A DNA stretch of 64,000 nucleotides from Streptomyces sp. Tue6028 (GTDB lineage Bacteria; Actinomycetota; Actinomycetes; Streptomycetales; Streptomycetaceae): contig NZ_MLCE01000006.1 of NCBI RefSeq assembly GCF_002300165.1, positions 186,001 to 250,000 on the forward strand. Reading direction: 5' to 3'. Below, piece after piece: positions 18,292-27,665 of this stretch (positions are counted from its first letter, which is position 1; the number at the start of each line of letters is the position of its first letter). The translations under genes and the position numbers were made by a program. Below the pieces are notes generated by a model. The model was given only the letters and a program-made list of their open reading frames with translations, ran no database searches and was not told where the DNA came from.

Positions 18292-18840
18292 TCAGGCCGT
18301 CGGCCAGGCCTCCGCCAGCATCTTGCGGGTGTCGGCGAGCAGCTGCGGCAGCACCTTGGTGTGCCCCACGACCGGCATGAAGTTCGTGTCGCCGCCCCAC
18401 CGCGGCACGATGTGCTGGTGGAGGTGGGCGGCGATGCCGGCGCCGGCGACGGTGCCCTGGTTCATGCCGATGTTGAAGCCGTGGGCGCCCGAGGCGGTGC
18501 GCAGGGCGGTCATGGCCTGCTTGGTCAGCTCACCGAGCTCGACGGTCTCCGGGCCGGTCAGGTCCGTGTAGTCCGCGACGTGACGGTAGGGCACCACCAT
18601 GAGGTGGCCGCCGTTGTACGGGTAGAGATTGAGCACGGCGTAGACCTGCTCGCCGCGCTTCACGATCAGCCCGTCCTCGTCGGACTTGGCCGGAATCGAG
18701 CAGAACGGACAGCCGTCGTCGGCCCCCGGGCCGGTGGGCTTGTTCTCGCCCTGGATGTAGGCCATCCGATGGGGTGTCCACAGGCGCTGGAACGCGTCCT
18801 GCGTTCCCACTCCGATCTGCTGCTCCGGCTCACTCGTCAT
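18292..18840 (-). CDS. HIT domain protein
   Basis: Histidine-triad nucleotide hydrolase/transferase family protein of 182 residues. The triad HLHQHIVPRW is near residue 145, and an N-terminal GCPFCSIP (about residue 43) is a probable zinc-binding pair seen in the actinobacterial HIT subgroup related to Ap4A phosphorylases. LNLYPYNGGHLMVVPYRHV is the usual core. The substrate is not determined by the sequence; nucleoside phosphoramidates or dinucleoside polyphosphates are likely. ATG at 18840 (MTSEPEQQ) is chosen; a second ATG 12 bases upstream is possible. It is divergent from the channel gene, 80 bases away. Confidence 0.88.
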   Translation of the reverse strand: MTSEPEQQIGVGTQDAFQRLWTPHRMAYIQGENKPTGPGADDGCPFCSIPAKSDEDGLIVKRGEQVYAVLNLYPYNGGHLMVVPYRHVADYTDLTGPETVELGELTKQAMTALRTASGAHGFNIGMNQGTVAGAGIAAHLHQHIVPRWGGDTNFMPVVGHTKVLPQLLADTRKMLAEAWPTA

Positions 18841-18919
18841 GTTGTGCAGCATATGGCTTCGCCCGATCGCGGCGTGTCGGCGGGGCGGCACGAGGGCGCT
18901 CAGCGGCCAAGCTGGGCCG

Positions 18920-19579
18920 GTGGACGATGACAGCCCCGAGGCCCGCTGGGCGGAACGCACCGAGGTCGCCCTCTTCGCGGCGTCGCTGGTGTTCATGGCC
19001 ACCTACGCGACGCGCGTCCTGGCGACCGGCCTCCCACCCTTCTGGCGGGACCTGTGCGGTCTGGTGCTGCTGGTCCTCTGGTTGCTGTTCGCCGCGGACT
19101 ACGTGGTCCGCTGGCGGCTCAGCGGACAGCACTGGTGGCGGTTCGTCCTCGGCCACGTGGTGACCACGGTCTCGGTCATCCTGCCCCTGTTGCGCCCGCT
19201 GCGGATCGTGCCGTTGTACGAGGTCCTCCAGAAGAAGCGCGGGGAGCCCCGGCTGGCGCTGTACGCGCGTGTGATCTCCTACGCGGGTCTGTCCACCCTG
19301 CTGCTCGGATTCGCCGGATCCCTCGCGGTCTACCAGCAGGAGCGGGGGGCGCCCGGAGCGAACATGCGGACCTTCGGCGACGCCGTGTGGTGGGCCTGCT
19401 CGACCCTGAGCACGGTCGGCTACGGCGACATCACCCCGGTGACCCCGCTGGGCAGGACGATCGCGGTCGCGATGATGGCCGGCGGGCTGGCGCTGCTCGG
19501 CGCGGTGACGGGGTCGTTCTCGTCCTGGCTGCTGCAGACCTTCACCAGGGAGGGCGACGAGAAGCCGCCGGGACGCTGA
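18920..19579 (+). CDS. potassium channel family protein (voltage-gated-like, one pore)
   Basis: Membrane protein of about 219 residues. The K+ selectivity filter STVGYGDITP is near residue 165, preceded by the pore helix DAVWWACSTL and followed by a last membrane helix (IAVAMMAGGLALLGAVTGS). Four hydrophobic segments upstream resemble a short voltage-sensor-like domain, with the basic PLLRPLRIVPLYEVLQKKR region near 85-105. The GTG at 18920 (MDDDSPEARWAER) is chosen because upstream codons are unconserved; the ribosome site is weak. The stop codon lies inside the loop of the terminator hairpin. It is a single-gene unit. Confidence 0.85.
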   Translation: MDDDSPEARWAERTEVALFAASLVFMATYATRVLATGLPPFWRDLCGLVLLVLWLLFAADYVVRWRLSGQHWWRFVLGHVVTTVSVILPLLRPLRIVPLYEVLQKKRGEPRLALYARVISYAGLSTLLLGFAGSLAVYQQERGAPGANMRTFGDAVWWACSTLSTVGYGDITPVTPLGRTIAVAMMAGGLALLGAVTGSFSSWLLQTFTREGDEKPPGR

Positions 19580-19592
19580 GCGTCCCGGCGGC
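19564..19592 (+). terminator. terminator overlapping the end of the K+ channel gene
   Basis: A perfect 13-bp stem (19564-19576 with 19580-19592) has the TGA stop codon of the channel gene as its 3-base loop. It probably also serves thrS, which converges and ends at 19616. Confidence 0.8.
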
Positions 19593-19615
19593 ATGCGCGT
19601 TCGCAGCGTCCCGGA

Positions 19616-21592
19616 TCAGACCTGGGCCCGCTCCTCGACGATCTTCGCGATCTTGGCGATCGCCTCGTCGACCGGGATGCCGTTCTCCTGCGAGCCGTCG
19701 CGGTAGCGGAACGACACCGCGCCGTTGGCCATGTCCTCGTCGCCCGCGATGACCATGAAGGGCACCTTCTGCTTCTGGGCGTTGCGGATCTTCTTCTGCA
19801 TGCGGTCCGAGGAGGAGTCCACCTCGACGCGCAGGCCCCGCTTCTTCGCCTCGGCGGCGAAGGTGTGCAGGTAGTCCACGTGGGCGTCGCCGATCGGGAT
19901 GCCGACCGCCTGGACGGGGGCGAGCCAGGCCGGGAAGGCGCCCGCGTAGTGCTCCAAGAGCACGGCGAAGAAGCGCTCGATGGAGCCGAACAGAGCGCGG
20001 TGGATCATGACCGGGCGCTGCTTGGAGCCGTCGGGGCCGGTGTACTCCAGGTCGAAGCGCTCCGGCAGGTTGAAGTCGAGCTGCACCGTCGACATCTGCC
20101 AGGTGCGGCCGATGGCGTCCTTGGCCTGCACGGAGATCTTCGGGCCGTAGAACGCGGCGCCGCCCGGGTCCGGGACCAGCGGGAGACCCTGCTTCTCGGC
20201 GACCTGCCGCAGCGTCTCGGTGGCCTCCTCCCAGACCTCGTCGGAGCCGACGAACTTCTCCGGGTCCTTGGTGGACAGCTCCAGGTAGAAGTCGGTCAGA
20301 CCGTAGTCGCGCAGCAGGTTCAGGACGAAGGTGAGCGTCTTGTCGAGCTCCTCCGCCATCTGCTCCTTGGTGCAGTAGATGTGCGCGTCGTCCTGGGTGA
20401 AGCCGCGGGCACGGGTCAGACCGTGCACCACGCCGGACTTCTCGTACCGGTAGACGGTGCCGAACTCGAACAGGCGCAGCGGCAGCTCACGGTAGGAACG
20501 CCCGCGCGCGTCGAAGATCAGGTTGTGCATCGGGCAGTTCATGGGCTTGAGGTAGTAGTCCACGCCCTCGTCGAGCTGCATGGGCGGGTACATGCCGTCG
20601 GCGTACCAGTCCAGGTGGCCCGAGGTCTCGAAGAGCTTCCCCTTCGTCGCGTGCGGGGTGTAGACGAACTCGTAGCCCTCTTCCTCGTGGCGGCGCCGCG
20701 AGTAGTCCTCCATGACCCGGCGGATGATGCCGCCCTTGGGGTGGAAGACGGCGAGGCCGGAGCCGATCTGGTCCGGGATCGAGAAGAGGTCCAGCTCGTT
20801 GCCCAGCTTGCGGTGGTCGCGCTTCTCGGCCTCGGCGAGGAAGTCGAGGTGCGCCTTCAGCTCGTCCTTCGAGGGCCACGCGGTGCCGTAGATGCGCTGG
20901 AGCATGGGGTTCTTCTCGCTGCCGCGCCAGTACGCGGCGGCGTTGCGCATCAGCTTGAACGCCGGGATGTTGCGGGTGGTGGGCAGGTGAGGACCGCGGC
21001 AGAGGTCCTTCCAGCACAGGTCACCGGTCTTGGCGTCCAGGTTGTCGTAGATGGTGAGCTCGCCCGCGCCCACCTCGACGTCGGCGCCGTCGTCCGAGGA
21101 CGCGGAGCCCTTGAGGCCGATGAGCTCCAGCTTGTACGGCTCGTCGGCGAGCTCCTCGCGGGCGGCCTCGTCGGTGACGACGCGGCGCGAGAAACGCTGA
21201 CCGCGCTTCTGGATCTCCTGCATCTTCTTCTCGACGGCCTTGAGATCCTCGGGCGTGAAGGGGCGCTCCACGTCGAAGTCGTAGTAGAAGCCGTCCTTGA
21301 CCGGCGGGCCGATGCCGAGCTTGGCCTCGGGGAAGAGCTCCTGCACGGCCTGGGCCATGACGTGCGCGGTGGAGTGGCGCAGGATGTTGAGGCCGTCCTC
21401 GGAGGAGATCTCGACGGGCTCGACCTCCTCGCCGTCCCGCACCTGGTACGCGAGGTCCTTCAGCTCGCCGCCCACGCGGGCCGCGACGATGGTGCGCTCG
21501 CCTGCGAAGAGGTCGGCGGCCGTAGTGCCCGTCGTCACCACGCGCTCTTCCCGCTCGGAATCGCGTTGGATGATCACACGGACGTCTGACAC
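19616..21592 (-). CDS. thrS: threonine--tRNA ligase
   Basis: Class II aminoacyl-tRNA synthetase charging tRNA-Thr. It has 658 residues with the usual order. A TGS-like domain is at 1-65, and the editing domain has [19 protein letters not shown] (about 73-91). The catalytic core (about 250-535) has the zinc ligand in [10 protein letters not shown], motif 2 [13 protein letters not shown] and [11 protein letters not shown]. The anticodon-binding domain is at about 545-658. The start is GTG at 21592 with AGGAGAG 4-5 bases upstream. It converges with the channel gene. No T-box was seen upstream, as expected for actinobacteria, which rarely use one here. Confidence 0.97.
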   Translation of the reverse strand: MSDVRVIIQRDSEREERVVTTGTTAADLFAGERTIVAARVGGELKDLAYQVRDGEEVEPVEISSEDGLNILRHSTAHVMAQAVQELFPEAKLGIGPPVKDGFYYDFDVERPFTPEDLKAVEKKMQEIQKRGQRFSRRVVTDEAAREELADEPYKLELIGLKGSASSDDGADVEVGAGELTIYDNLDAKTGDLCWKDLCRGPHLPTTRNIPAFKLMRNAAAYWRGSEKNPMLQRIYGTAWPSKDELKAHLDFLAEAEKRDHRKLGNELDLFSIPDQIGSGLAVFHPKGGIIRRVMEDYSRRRHEEEGYEFVYTPHATKGKLFETSGHLDWYADGMYPPMQLDEGVDYYLKPMNCPMHNLIFDARGRSYRELPLRLFEFGTVYRYEKSGVVHGLTRARGFTQDDAHIYCTKEQMAEELDKTLTFVLNLLRDYGLTDFYLELSTKDPEKFVGSDEVWEEATETLRQVAEKQGLPLVPDPGGAAFYGPKISVQAKDAIGRTWQMSTVQLDFNLPERFDLEYTGPDGSKQRPVMIHRALFGSIERFFAVLLEHYAGAFPAWLAPVQAVGIPIGDAHVDYLHTFAAEAKKRGLRVEVDSSSDRMQKKIRNAQKQKVPFMVIAGDEDMANGAVSFRYRDGSQENGIPVDEAIAKIAKIVEERAQV

Positions 21593-21770
21593 CGGACTCT
21601 CCTGCCTGAAGGGGACGTGCGCATCGTCGGTCGCGCACGCAATACAGGCGATCGTACCGAGCCGGGGGTGCCCTCCGCGAAACGGTTCTCGTCGGTGCCG
21701 CCGGGAAAGTGTCGGCGCCGGCCGTGGCCCGCCATGGCGCCGGCCGGGGTCCTCGCTCCCCCGCTCCCCG

Positions 21771-22988
21771 TCAGTCGGCGCTGCACGCCTCCTCGAAGAA
21801 GTCCAGGTTCTCCTGGAGCGACTTCATCAGCCGGTCCCGTTCCGCCTCGTCGACCTGCACGGGCACGACCCCGGAGGCATCGGTGAGCCTGCGGAAGCCG
21901 CCGCGGCTCTCCAGCCGTCCGTGCACCCGCACCGGCAGCCCGACCAGATGGGCGTGGCCCGCTATCCGGTAGGCCTCCTCGTCGAGCGTCATACGGACGT
22001 GCGGCACCTCGGCGCCCGCGAGGACGCGCAGCCGCACGGTGCCCTCCCCGCGCGGTCCGGAGCGACGCATCCGCACCACGGCCCCGGTGAGGCGCACCGG
22101 GACGGACGGCTCCTCGCGCAGGTAGCGGGCGCCGGCCTCGCGCAGCACGGGCAGGTCGCCGGGCGAGAACTCGACGGGTTCGGCGGGGGCCGCGCCGCCC
22201 TCGGGGACGCCCGCCGAGGGCGCCCACTCGACGGCGATCCTGGCGCCTTCGGTGCCCCGGACGAGGGCGACCAGGGCCTCCATGAGCTCATGGCTGACGC
22301 CCGCCTCGACGGCGGCGTCGAAGGCGTCCATGCCTCCGGTGGCCCGCTGGTAGTCGATGGCCTCGCGGGCGGCGTACAGCGCCTGATGCAGCCGTACGGC
22401 GAGCGGCCGGCCCGCGGTGACGGGCACGAAGGCGGTGAGCCGGCGTCCGCCCGGTTCGGCACCGACCAGGACGTTCTCCAACAAGGCCGCGGCGGACCTG
22501 CGGTGGCGGGCGCCGTAGTAGCCGGCACGCGCGCGGGTGGCGAGCGCGGCGGCGAGGAGCATCTGCCGGGCCGCGGCGCGCAGCTGTTCCTCGACGGTCC
22601 ACGGCGCCGCGCCCACGGGACCGGTCGGCACGTCGCGCCACCAGCGGATCTCGTCACTGGGGACGGCGAGCGCGACCAGCACGTCACGGGCGGAGGGCGA
22701 GCCGCTGCGGGAGAGCGCGACCAGGGCTTCGCTCAACAGGTCGTCGCTGTCGGGAAAGGCCCGGCTCTCCGGCACCAGCAGGCTGGTGCCGCCGCCACCG
22801 GGCCCGGGTGGGGTCCACCGGCCGTACCGTCCCGCGGCTCCGCCGCGCCGCTGCCAGCCGTGCCGGTGCAGCAGCGCGCTGAGGACCGCCGGATCGACCT
22901 GGTCGGGGGTCGGCGGGTCGTTCCAGAGGGCGTCGACGGGATGCGGCCTGACCGGTCGCAGCGACTCGTCGAGGGGGCGGTGGGTCAT
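21771..22988 (-). CDS. uncharacterised partner of the DUF4365 protein
   Basis: I do not recognise a named family. It has 405 residues. The N-terminal part (about 1-110) has [20 protein letters not shown] and a Gly-rich patch. The middle (about 110-260) is Ala/Arg/Leu-rich and helical, containing [27 protein letters not shown]. The C-terminal 110 residues look like a beta-rich, OB-fold-like domain ([30 protein letters not shown]) ending in a helix, [16 protein letters not shown] at 22988 overlaps the stop of the DUF4365 gene by four bases (ATGA), so the two are made together and may form a complex. It converges on nothing; thrS follows about 180 bases upstream of its own start. Confidence 0.8.
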   Translation of the reverse strand: MTHRPLDESLRPVRPHPVDALWNDPPTPDQVDPAVLSALLHRHGWQRRGGAAGRYGRWTPPGPGGGGTSLLVPESRAFPDSDDLLSEALVALSRSGSPSARDVLVALAVPSDEIRWWRDVPTGPVGAAPWTVEEQLRAAARQMLLAAALATRARAGYYGARHRRSAAALLENVLVGAEPGGRRLTAFVPVTAGRPLAVRLHQALYAAREAIDYQRATGGMDAFDAAVEAGVSHELMEALVALVRGTEGARIAVEWAPSAGVPEGGAAPAEPVEFSPGDLPVLREAGARYLREEPSVPVRLTGAVVRMRRSGPRGEGTVRLRVLAGAEVPHVRMTLDEEAYRIAGHAHLVGLPVRVHGRLESRGGFRRLTDASGVVPVQVDEAERDRLMKSLQENLDFFEEACSAD

Positions 22989-23551
22989 GGTCTGCCTCCC
23001 GTCCCGACCCGGGTCATGATCTCGCAGAGCGCCCGGTCGTCGAAGATGCGGGCCGTCGGTATGCGGACGGTGGTCCTGCGGCGGCCGGTGACGGCGTGCC
23101 CGGCGAGGTTGATCCAGTAGCAGCAGTGGCGCAGGTCGAGGCGGTCGTGGCTGGCGCGCAGCCAGTCGTCCTGGGAGCGCGGCACGAGCATCACGACCAG
23201 GATCTTGTGCACCGAGACCGGGGTGCGGGCGAGCTTCGCCAGGTGCTCGTTGTCCAGGGTGAAGGAGAAGGCGGGCCCGGGCGGGTTCGGCGGGATCTGG
23301 TACGTGCACTTGAGCTGCACCTTGATGGTGACTTCGTCGTCGACCGTGTGCCCGGGGGCGCTGTGGCTGACGTGCCAGTCGATGCCGTTGTCCGGGAAGG
23401 GCTGGGACAGCGAGCAGCCCGCCGCCGCGGCGACCGCGTGCAGATAGCCGACCTGCAACGTCTCCATGCAGGCGGTGGTGGCGAGTGAGCCGCGATGGGG
23501 TGCCGTCCGCTGGGGCAGCAGCCCGCCCCGTTCGGGCTGGGCGAGTGCCAT
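22985..23551 (-). CDS. DUF4365-domain protein (PD-(D/E)XK nuclease-like)
   Basis: It has 188 residues. The DUF4365 pattern is visible: GSLATTACMETLQVGYLHAVAAAAGC near residue 20-45, then PDNGIDWHVSH, TIKVQLKCTYQ and LVVMLVPRSQDDWL. The acidic D in GIDW and the Q-X-K element in VQLKCT fit the D...(D/E)XK layout of endonuclease-fold proteins. DUF4365 domains are otherwise found in restriction and defence-linked or toxin-like proteins; the activity of this group has not been shown as far as I know. I chose ATG at 23551 (MALAQPERGG) with GGAAGG 11 bases upstream over a TTG at 23575. It is the first gene of a two-gene operon. Confidence 0.8.
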   Translation of the reverse strand: MALAQPERGGLLPQRTAPHRGSLATTACMETLQVGYLHAVAAAAGCSLSQPFPDNGIDWHVSHSAPGHTVDDEVTIKVQLKCTYQIPPNPPGPAFSFTLDNEHLAKLARTPVSVHKILVVMLVPRSQDDWLRASHDRLDLRHCCYWINLAGHAVTGRRRTTVRIPTARIFDDRALCEIMTRVGTGGRP

Positions 23552-23721
23552 GAGTCCAACAGCCTTCCAGACCAAGAGATTCCCCGTGACGGGCCGCTGA
23601 ACTGCAAAGACCCGTACCTCTGTTGTCTCCTTCCGGCGTACGCCGCAAACAGCCCGGGTATCACCAAACGGGCAGAAGACGGTGCGTCAGCTGCCGTGGG
23701 TGAACGAGGAGTTGTGTACGT

Positions 23722-24447
23722 ATGACGTGCTGGTACGAGGGCCCTTTGGCCGCGTTCGACACGGAGACCACGGGCGTGGACGTCGAGACCGACCGGATCG
23801 TGTCGGCCGCCGTCGTGGTCCAGGACGCCCCCGGTTCCCGTCCGCGGGTGTCCCGGTGGCTGGTGAATCCCGGGGTGCCGGTGCCCGCGGGGGCGACGGA
23901 GGTGCACGGTCTGACCGACGAGCATCTGCAGCACAACGGCCGCTGGCCGTCGCCGGTGATGGAGGAGATAGCCCGGGAGCTGGGCGAACACGCGGCGGCC
24001 GGGCGCCCGCTCGTGGTGATGAACGCTCCGTTCGATCTGACGCTCCTGGACCGGGAGTTGCGTCGTCACCGGGCCTCGTCGCTGGACCGGTGGTTCGGGT
24101 CGACGCCGCTGACGGTGCTCGACCCCCGGGTGCTGGACAAGCATCTGGACCGCTACCGCAAGGGCCGCCGCACCCTCACCGATCTGTGCGCGCACTACGG
24201 CGTGGCGCTGGAGGGCGCGCACGACGCGGCGGCCGACGCGCAGGCCGCACTGGATGTCGTACGGGCGGTGGGGCGCCGTTTCGCGGCGCGTCTGGAGCGG
24301 CTCTCCCCGGCCGAACTGCACACGCTCCAGGCGGTGTGGCACGCGGCACAGGCCCGCGGGCTCCAGGCGTGGTTCGCGCGCAGCGGCTCGGAGGAGGCGG
24401 TGGACCCGGCGTGGCCGCTGCGTCCGGAGCTGCCCGCGGCGGCGTGA
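23722..24447 (+). CDS. DnaQ-like 3'-5' exonuclease (DEDDh family)
   Basis: It has 241 residues. Exonuclease motif I is AAFDTETTGVDVETDRIV (about 10-27), motif II includes the conserved VMNAPFDLTLLDREL (Asn-Ala-Pro-Phe-Asp, about 100), and motif III is EGAHDAAADAQAALDV with the DEDDh His (about 165). It is therefore probably an active 3'-5' exonuclease of the polymerase III epsilon type, acting on single-stranded ends in repair or on RNA. ATG at 23722 has GAGGAG upstream. It is divergent from the DUF4365 operon, with a 170-base gap, and ends before the tRNA-Val terminator. Confidence 0.9.
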   Translation: MTCWYEGPLAAFDTETTGVDVETDRIVSAAVVVQDAPGSRPRVSRWLVNPGVPVPAGATEVHGLTDEHLQHNGRWPSPVMEEIARELGEHAAAGRPLVVMNAPFDLTLLDRELRRHRASSLDRWFGSTPLTVLDPRVLDKHLDRYRKGRRTLTDLCAHYGVALEGAHDAAADAQAALDVVRAVGRRFAARLERLSPAELHTLQAVWHAAQARGLQAWFARSGSEEAVDPAWPLRPELPAAA

Positions 24448-24497
24448 GGACGCCCGTCGGCCGGGGACACGCAGCGCAGAAGGACCGGGAATGCGGA

Positions 24498-24528
24498 AAG
24501 GCCGGTCCGTCGGTGACGGACCGGCCTT
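24498..24528 (-). terminator. terminator for tRNA-Val (copy 1), possibly bidirectional
   Basis: A perfect 14-bp stem (24498-24511 with 24515-24528) with loop GGT lies 8 bases past the 3' end of the minus-strand tRNA and about 50 bases past the exonuclease stop on the plus strand. Confidence 0.8.
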
Positions 24529-24535
24529 CTCCCGG

Positions 24536-24607
24536 TGGGCGATACTGGGTTCGAACCAGTGACCTCTTCGGTGTGAACGAAGCGCTCTCCCACTGAGCTA
24601 ATCGCCC
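24536..24607 (-). tRNA. tRNA-Val (anticodon CAC), copy 1
   Basis: A 72-nt cloverleaf with acceptor stem GGGCGAT/ATCGCCC, discriminator A, D arm AGCTC AGTGGGA GAGC, and anticodon arm CTTCG-TTCACAC-CGAAG giving CAC. It has a normal TTCGAAC T loop. CCA is not encoded (the next bases read CCG). It is identical to the second copy at 35536-35607. Confidence 0.97.
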
Positions 24608-24620
24608 GGGAACGGACTGA

Positions 24621-24650
24621 ACAATACAGGTCCCGACGGGTGTGGTTCAA
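24621..24650 (-). promoter_or_regulatory. promoter of tRNA-Val copy 1
   Basis: On the minus strand TTGAAC (24650-24645) is followed after 18 bases by TATTGT (24626-24621), a good vegetative promoter. Transcription would start about 7 bases before the tRNA. The -35 overlaps the stop of the SRPBCC gene. Confidence 0.65.
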
Positions 24651-25093
24651 ACCGCTTGGAGACAAGCCGTCAGTCCCCGGCGTCCGGCGCGCATCATCAG
24701 GGCGTGGTTGGCACGGAACAACGGCCGTCCGGGCACCGCGAGCCGGCGCAGCAGCGGCTTGCGCACGTCGACCTCCTGGTCGTACCGGGCGCGGGTGCCG
24801 GTGCCGTGCGCGGTGAGCGTCCAGCGTGCCCAGCCCTCCATGTCGCCGGACAGCGCGATCTCCAGGACGCCGCCCGCCGGATCACGACGCACCTCGCGCG
24901 CGGTGAAGGTCATGCCGTACGGGAGGAGCGAGCGGACCCGGATGACGCCGCTGCGGTCGTCGATGCGAGTGACCTCGCGCACCTGGGGCCACCAGTGCGG
25001 GTAGTTCTCGGCGTGCTCCAGCACGACGTAGACGGCGGCGGGCGGTGCGGGCAGCTCCCACTCGCTGCGGAAGCGGTAGTGGCTCCAGTCCAT
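24647..25093 (-). CDS. SRPBCC family protein (START/Bet v1-like fold)
   Basis: Small protein of 148 residues, beginning MDWSHYRFRSEWELPAPPAAVYVVLEHAENYPHWWPQVREV. The W-X-L-X-A-P-X2-V-(Y/W) start and the YPHWWP motif are typical of polyketide-cyclase/SRPBCC proteins that bind hydrophobic ligands in a cavity. Ligand and role are not known. ATG at 25093. It is divergent from the large membrane protein gene and lies next to tRNA-Val. Confidence 0.85.
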   Translation of the reverse strand: MDWSHYRFRSEWELPAPPAAVYVVLEHAENYPHWWPQVREVTRIDDRSGVIRVRSLLPYGMTFTAREVRRDPAGGVLEIALSGDMEGWARWTLTAHGTGTRARYDQEVDVRKPLLRRLAVPGRPLFRANHALMMRAGRRGLTACLQAV

Positions 25094-25181
25094 GTGGGGA
25101 GTGTGCCCGCTCGCGGATATGAGTACGTCGTGAGTACGCGCACTCATGCCGTGAAGGGTGACCGGGACCACACTCCCAGGC

Positions 25182-27653
25182 ATGACCTCGATTCCGCCCC
25201 CGGCGGAGGAGCTGCGGCTCCTGGACGCCGAGCTGCGGCAACTCGACGCGCGCCGGGCTCTGTTGCTGACGCGTCGTGCCTGGCTGATCAGCGCCCTCCG
25301 GACGGCTCCGGCGCCGTCCGGCCCGCCGTCGGCCGCCGCTCCCGGACCGTTCGCCGCTCCCGCGCACCGGCCGGAGGCCACGGCTCCCGGCGTGCAGAAC
25401 GTGCTCCTGCTGCTCGGCGGCATCCTGCTGACCGTGGCCGCCGTCGCGTTCACGGTCGTCAGCTGGGGACACCTGGGGATCGCGGGCCGGGCGCTGGTGC
25501 TCGCCGCGCTGACGCTGACCGCGCTCGGCGCACCGCTGCCCCTGCTCCGGCGCGGGCTGCGCTCCACGGCCGAGGCGGTGGCGGGCCTCGGTCTGGCGCT
25601 GACGGTGCTGGACGCCTACGCGCTGTACGAGGTCGCCGTCCCGGACGCCGACGGGCTCGGGTACGCCGCTGTCACGTCGGCGGTGCTGGCCGCGGTGTGG
25701 GCCGCGTACGGCCTCGCCGTGGGCACGCTTCACCTGCCGGCGGGACCTTCGGCGGTCACCACCCCGGGCGAGAAGCCCGTGGGCGCCGGCGAGGGACCGG
25801 CCGGCACCCGGGTCCGTCTCCCGCTGCGGCTGCCTCTGCCGGCGGCGCTGGTCACGGCCCAGTTGCCGCTGCTGCTGTGGGTGGCGGCGGCCGACGGGGG
25901 CGCCCACGCCGTCACCGCCGCGCTGCTGGCGACGGCCGCGTTCGACACGGCTGTCGCGCTCCTCGTCCCCGTGAAGCCGGTCCGTGCCGTCGCCGTCGTC
26001 GGTGCGTACGGACTGGGCGGGTGGGGCGCCTTTGCCGCCGGCTGGCTGTCCTGGACGGCCTCCGGCCCGAGCGCCGCCGCCCGTGCGGCGGCGCTCCTCC
26101 TCCTTGCCGCGTCGATCGCCCTCGTGGCGGCGTGGCGCACCCCGAAGCCGGGCGTCGCGGCCGGCGGCGCGCTGACGGGAGGTCTGCTCACGGTCGCCGC
26201 GGTCGGCGGCGTACTGCGTGCATCGCTGCCGGCGGACTGGACGGTCACGGCCCATCTCGTGTGTGCCGTCGCCCTGTTGGGCGCGATGCGCACGCCGCTC
26301 GCCGAGCCGATGAAGCGGGGCCTCGCGTGGGCTTCGGGTGCGGTGCAGGCTGTCGCGGTGGTGTGGGCACTGCCTCCGGTCGGCCTCGCCCTGCTGGGCC
26401 CGGCCGACTGGACCGGCCGGATCTGGTCCGGTGCCCCGGCGACCGTCCGGGAAGCGGTCACGACGGACGTCCCATGGCCCGCGCACGCGATCACGGCGCC
26501 CCTCGTGCTCGCGCTGGTGGCCGGCGTCCTGGTGATGGCGGTCCGCGGGACGGACTGGCGTCCGCGGGCCCTGGCCGCCGCGACGGCGCTGGTCTGGGCC
26601 GCGGTGTCCGTCGTCCCGGCCTCGCTCGAACTCCCCTACGAGGCAGGGTTGTCGGTGCACGGTCTGACGGCGGTGGCGGCCCTGGCCCTGGCCACCCGTG
26701 CGCGGCCCGTGGTGACGCCTCTCGTGCTCGCCGTCCTCACGTCCGCGAGCCTCGCGTTCCTCTCCCTGGCCTCGGAGGGTGCGACCCTCACTGTCCTCGG
26801 GGCGCTGGTCCTGTTGTTCGCGGCCGCCGCCCTGCGGCCTGGCCTCGGTCCGGTCGCCGCACCGGTCTCGCTCGTGTACGCGACCGCGCTGGCCTGCGCC
26901 GCGGGCGCGTCCCTGGACCTTCCCACGCATCGGATCGCCCTGCTGGTGCTCGTCGTGCCGGTGGCCGCCGCGGTGTCGGCGGCGCGTACGGACGACGTGG
27001 CGACGACCGTGGCGTCCGAGGTGACGGGGGCCGCCGCCGGGCTGCTCGCCATCGGACTCGCGGTGACCGATCTGCCGACGCTGGCCCTGGTCCTGGCTCT
27101 GTGCGGGGTGATCGCCGCGGGCACGGCCGTACGGGAGGACCGGCGCCCGGTGGGGTACGCGGCCGCGGCGCTGTTCGTGCTCGCCACCTGGGTCCGCCTG
27201 GCGTCCTGGGACGTCGGCTCTCCGGAGGCGTACACGGTCGTGGTGAGTGTTCCGGCGCTGGTCGTCGGTGTGGTCAGGCGCCGCCGGGACGGGACGGTCT
27301 CGTCGTGGACGGCGTACGGGCCGGGCCTGACCGCGACGCTGGTGCCGAGTCTCTTCGCGGCATGGGGCGACACGCACTGGCTCCGCCCGCTGCTGCTCGG
27401 CACCGCGTCCCTGCTCGTCACCCTGGTGGGTGCCCGGCACCGTCTCCAGGCGCCACTCGTGGTGGGCGGCGCGGTCCTGGCGCTGGACGCGCTGCACGAA
27501 CTCGCCCCGTATCTGGTGCAGGTGGTCGGCGCGCTCCCCCGTTGGGCGCCTCCCGCACTCGCCGGTCTGCTGCTGCTCGCGCTGGGTGCCACGTACGAGC
27601 AGCGGATCCGCGACGCGCGGCGGGTGCGGGAGGTGCTGGGGAAGATGCGCTGA
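25182..27653 (+). CDS. large polytopic membrane protein of unknown function
   Basis: It has about 823 residues. The N-terminus (about 1-45) is a short predicted coiled coil (EELRLLDAELRQLDARRALLL), followed by a Pro/Ala-rich linker. From about residue 72 there are some 20 or more hydrophobic segments filling the rest of the protein, for example NVLLLLGGILLTVAAVAFTV and RALVLAALTLTALGAPL. The cytoplasmic tail is YEQRIRDARRVREVLGKMR. The overall plan (coiled coil plus many helices) recalls actinobacterial proteins with DUF2157-like repeats, but I cannot name it. ATG at 25182 is preferred to the GTG at 25158, whose purine-rich site is too close. It converges with the rhamnogalacturonan lyase gene (12-base gap). 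Confidence 0.8.
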   Translation: MTSIPPPAEELRLLDAELRQLDARRALLLTRRAWLISALRTAPAPSGPPSAAAPGPFAAPAHRPEATAPGVQNVLLLLGGILLTVAAVAFTVVSWGHLGIAGRALVLAALTLTALGAPLPLLRRGLRSTAEAVAGLGLALTVLDAYALYEVAVPDADGLGYAAVTSAVLAAVWAAYGLAVGTLHLPAGPSAVTTPGEKPVGAGEGPAGTRVRLPLRLPLPAALVTAQLPLLLWVAAADGGAHAVTAALLATAAFDTAVALLVPVKPVRAVAVVGAYGLGGWGAFAAGWLSWTASGPSAAARAAALLLLAASIALVAAWRTPKPGVAAGGALTGGLLTVAAVGGVLRASLPADWTVTAHLVCAVALLGAMRTPLAEPMKRGLAWASGAVQAVAVVWALPPVGLALLGPADWTGRIWSGAPATVREAVTTDVPWPAHAITAPLVLALVAGVLVMAVRGTDWRPRALAAATALVWAAVSVVPASLELPYEAGLSVHGLTAVAALALATRARPVVTPLVLAVLTSASLAFLSLASEGATLTVLGALVLLFAAAALRPGLGPVAAPVSLVYATALACAAGASLDLPTHRIALLVLVVPVAAAVSAARTDDVATTVASEVTGAAAGLLAIGLAVTDLPTLALVLALCGVIAAGTAVREDRRPVGYAAAALFVLATWVRLASWDVGSPEAYTVVVSVPALVVGVVRRRRDGTVSSWTAYGPGLTATLVPSLFAAWGDTHWLRPLLLGTASLLVTLVGARHRLQAPLVVGGAVLALDALHELAPYLVQVVGALPRWAPPALAGLLLLALGATYEQRIRDARRVREVLGKMR

Positions 27654-27665
27654 CGGCCGTGGGGC

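Noticed and set aside
19865..21589. Plus-strand frame of about 570 codons opposite thrS
   Set aside because: thrS motifs are unambiguous on the minus strand; the plus-strand product is compositionally a shadow.
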